DNA from: an uncultured bacterium
Lineage (GTDB): Bacteria > Myxococcota_A > UBA796 > CAJQPC01
Length of the DNA: 35,628 nt
Reading direction: 5' to 3'
NCBI GenBank assembly: GCA_905480105.1
Contig: CAJQPC010000255.1
Location: 1 to 35,628, forward strand
In this document: positions 35,259 to 35,628 of the stretch, in pieces
Layout of the letters: every line of letters starts with the position of its first letter
How positions within the stretch are numbered: position 1 is the first letter of the stretch
The notes under the pieces: model-generated
What the model was told of the DNA's origin: nothing
The model's database searches: none
The model's input: the letters and a program-made list of their open reading frames with translations, nothing else
Translations under genes and position numbers: made by a program

Positions 35259-35279
35259 GGGGTATTATACCTATGCTGC

Positions 35280-35628
35280 TTATTCTCCGCCGCCGAAAAA
35301 GATGCTGACCTGACCCGCGTCGTTTCCGTCGAAGGGGCTACCAACCGCTAATTCGTCGTTTCCGTCACCATCTTGGTCCGGCAGACAGAGGACCGAACTG
35401 CCGGTCGCGTCGTCTCCGTCGCCGCTGATGATTGTGTCCGCCCCAGAGGACAAGGCGATGCTGCCGCTGGCAAAGCCACCGAGGAGCATGTAGGCCGCCC
35501 CACCCGAGTTGTTGTCAGGAGCACCGATGAGCAGCTCTTCAGTGCCGTCACCGTTCACATCACAGCCGCCGTGGAGGGCCGAGCCGGCGTAGTCGTCGCT
35601 GGCAGCGCCGCTGATGCTGGAACTGGCC
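35280..35628 (-). CDS. FG-GAP repeat protein, C-terminal part only
   Basis: The gene runs in from beyond the right edge; the window shows its last 115 codons. The frame is open through the edge (reading SSISGAASDDYAGSALHGG before CDVNGDGTEELLIGAPD), so a GTG at 35558 is not the true start. It is a paralogue of the C-terminus of the neighbouring gene: CDVNGDG versus CDVNADG, LGGFASGSIALS versus LGGWTTGSLSLS, ISGDGDD versus ISGGGDD, and an ending of Gly-Gly-Gly-Glu versus Gly-Gly-Gly-Asp. It is probably a surface beta-propeller protein. Whether it also has MopE units cannot be seen. Confidence 0.88.
   Translation of the reverse strand, partial: ASSSISGAASDDYAGSALHGGCDVNGDGTEELLIGAPDNNSGGAAYMLLGGFASGSIALSSGADTIISGDGDDATGSSVLCLPDQDGDGNDELAVGSPFDGNDAGQVSIFFGGGE

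Noticed and set aside
35261..35271. GGTAT-T-ATACC palindrome containing TATAAT on the minus strand
   Set aside because: The TATAAT sits only five bases before the ATG with no good -35 at the right spacing, so it is unlikely to be the promoter; a short palindrome by chance is plausible.

Overview
The window is a gene-dense, G+C-rich bacterial chromosome segment with short or overlapping gene junctions. No tRNA, rRNA, CRISPR array, transposase or prophage gene was seen. The best guess is a Myxococcota-like (former deltaproteobacterial) organism. Four things point that way: a LexA box upstream of lexA that fits the Myxococcus xanthus consensus at 15 of 17 positions (consensus recalled from the literature), MopE-type metal-binding repeats joined to FG-GAP repeats, a divergent EF-G paralogue of a kind known from spirochaetes, planctomycetes and deltaproteobacteria, and Hanks-type kinase and PP2C genes. 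The assignment is an inference.

Left part, + strand (1-16518). The window opens inside a VWA/DUF3520 (YfbK-like) gene. Next come lexA with its operator and an orphan sensor histidine kinase. A long run of overlapping genes follows: a polytopic membrane protein, a DUF4175-like coiled-coil membrane protein, a secreted HEXXH metallopeptidase with a TPR-like tail, a MoxR AAA ATPase, a DUF58 protein, a BatA-like VWA protein, a DUF4159 protein with a Tat-type signal, and a second VWA/amidotransferase-fold membrane protein. Most junctions are ATGA, GTGA or TGATG overlaps, so this is one translationally coupled MoxR/DUF58/VWA envelope operon. MoxR probably remodels a client on the membrane VWA proteins; the peptidase is an unusual member.

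Middle (16657-24058). A minus-strand pair holds an EF-G paralogue and a small His-rich membrane protein. Divergent from it on the + strand are carA and carB, followed by an ApaH/PrpE-like metallophosphatase that seems to start at a CTG codon overlapping the carB stop. The first two steps of pyrimidine/arginine precursor synthesis are therefore linked to a phosphoesterase.

Right part (24066-35628). A minus-strand operon of three genes holds a pseudokinase-PP2C fusion, a homocysteine methyltransferase/methylenetetrahydrofolate reductase fusion, and a large Ser/Thr kinase with an NTPase-like and helical-repeat tail. A one-carbon/methionine enzyme thus sits between a phosphatase and a kinase. Divergent from this operon is a SAMHD1-like HD phosphohydrolase. 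The window ends with two tandem paralogous minus-strand surface proteins with FG-GAP repeats. The complete one carries eight MopE-type acidic repeats, two of which lie in a recent 378-bp tandem duplication.

The strongest candidates for new biology are the phosphatase-pseudokinase/MTHFR/kinase operon and the MoxR operon with its embedded metallopeptidase.
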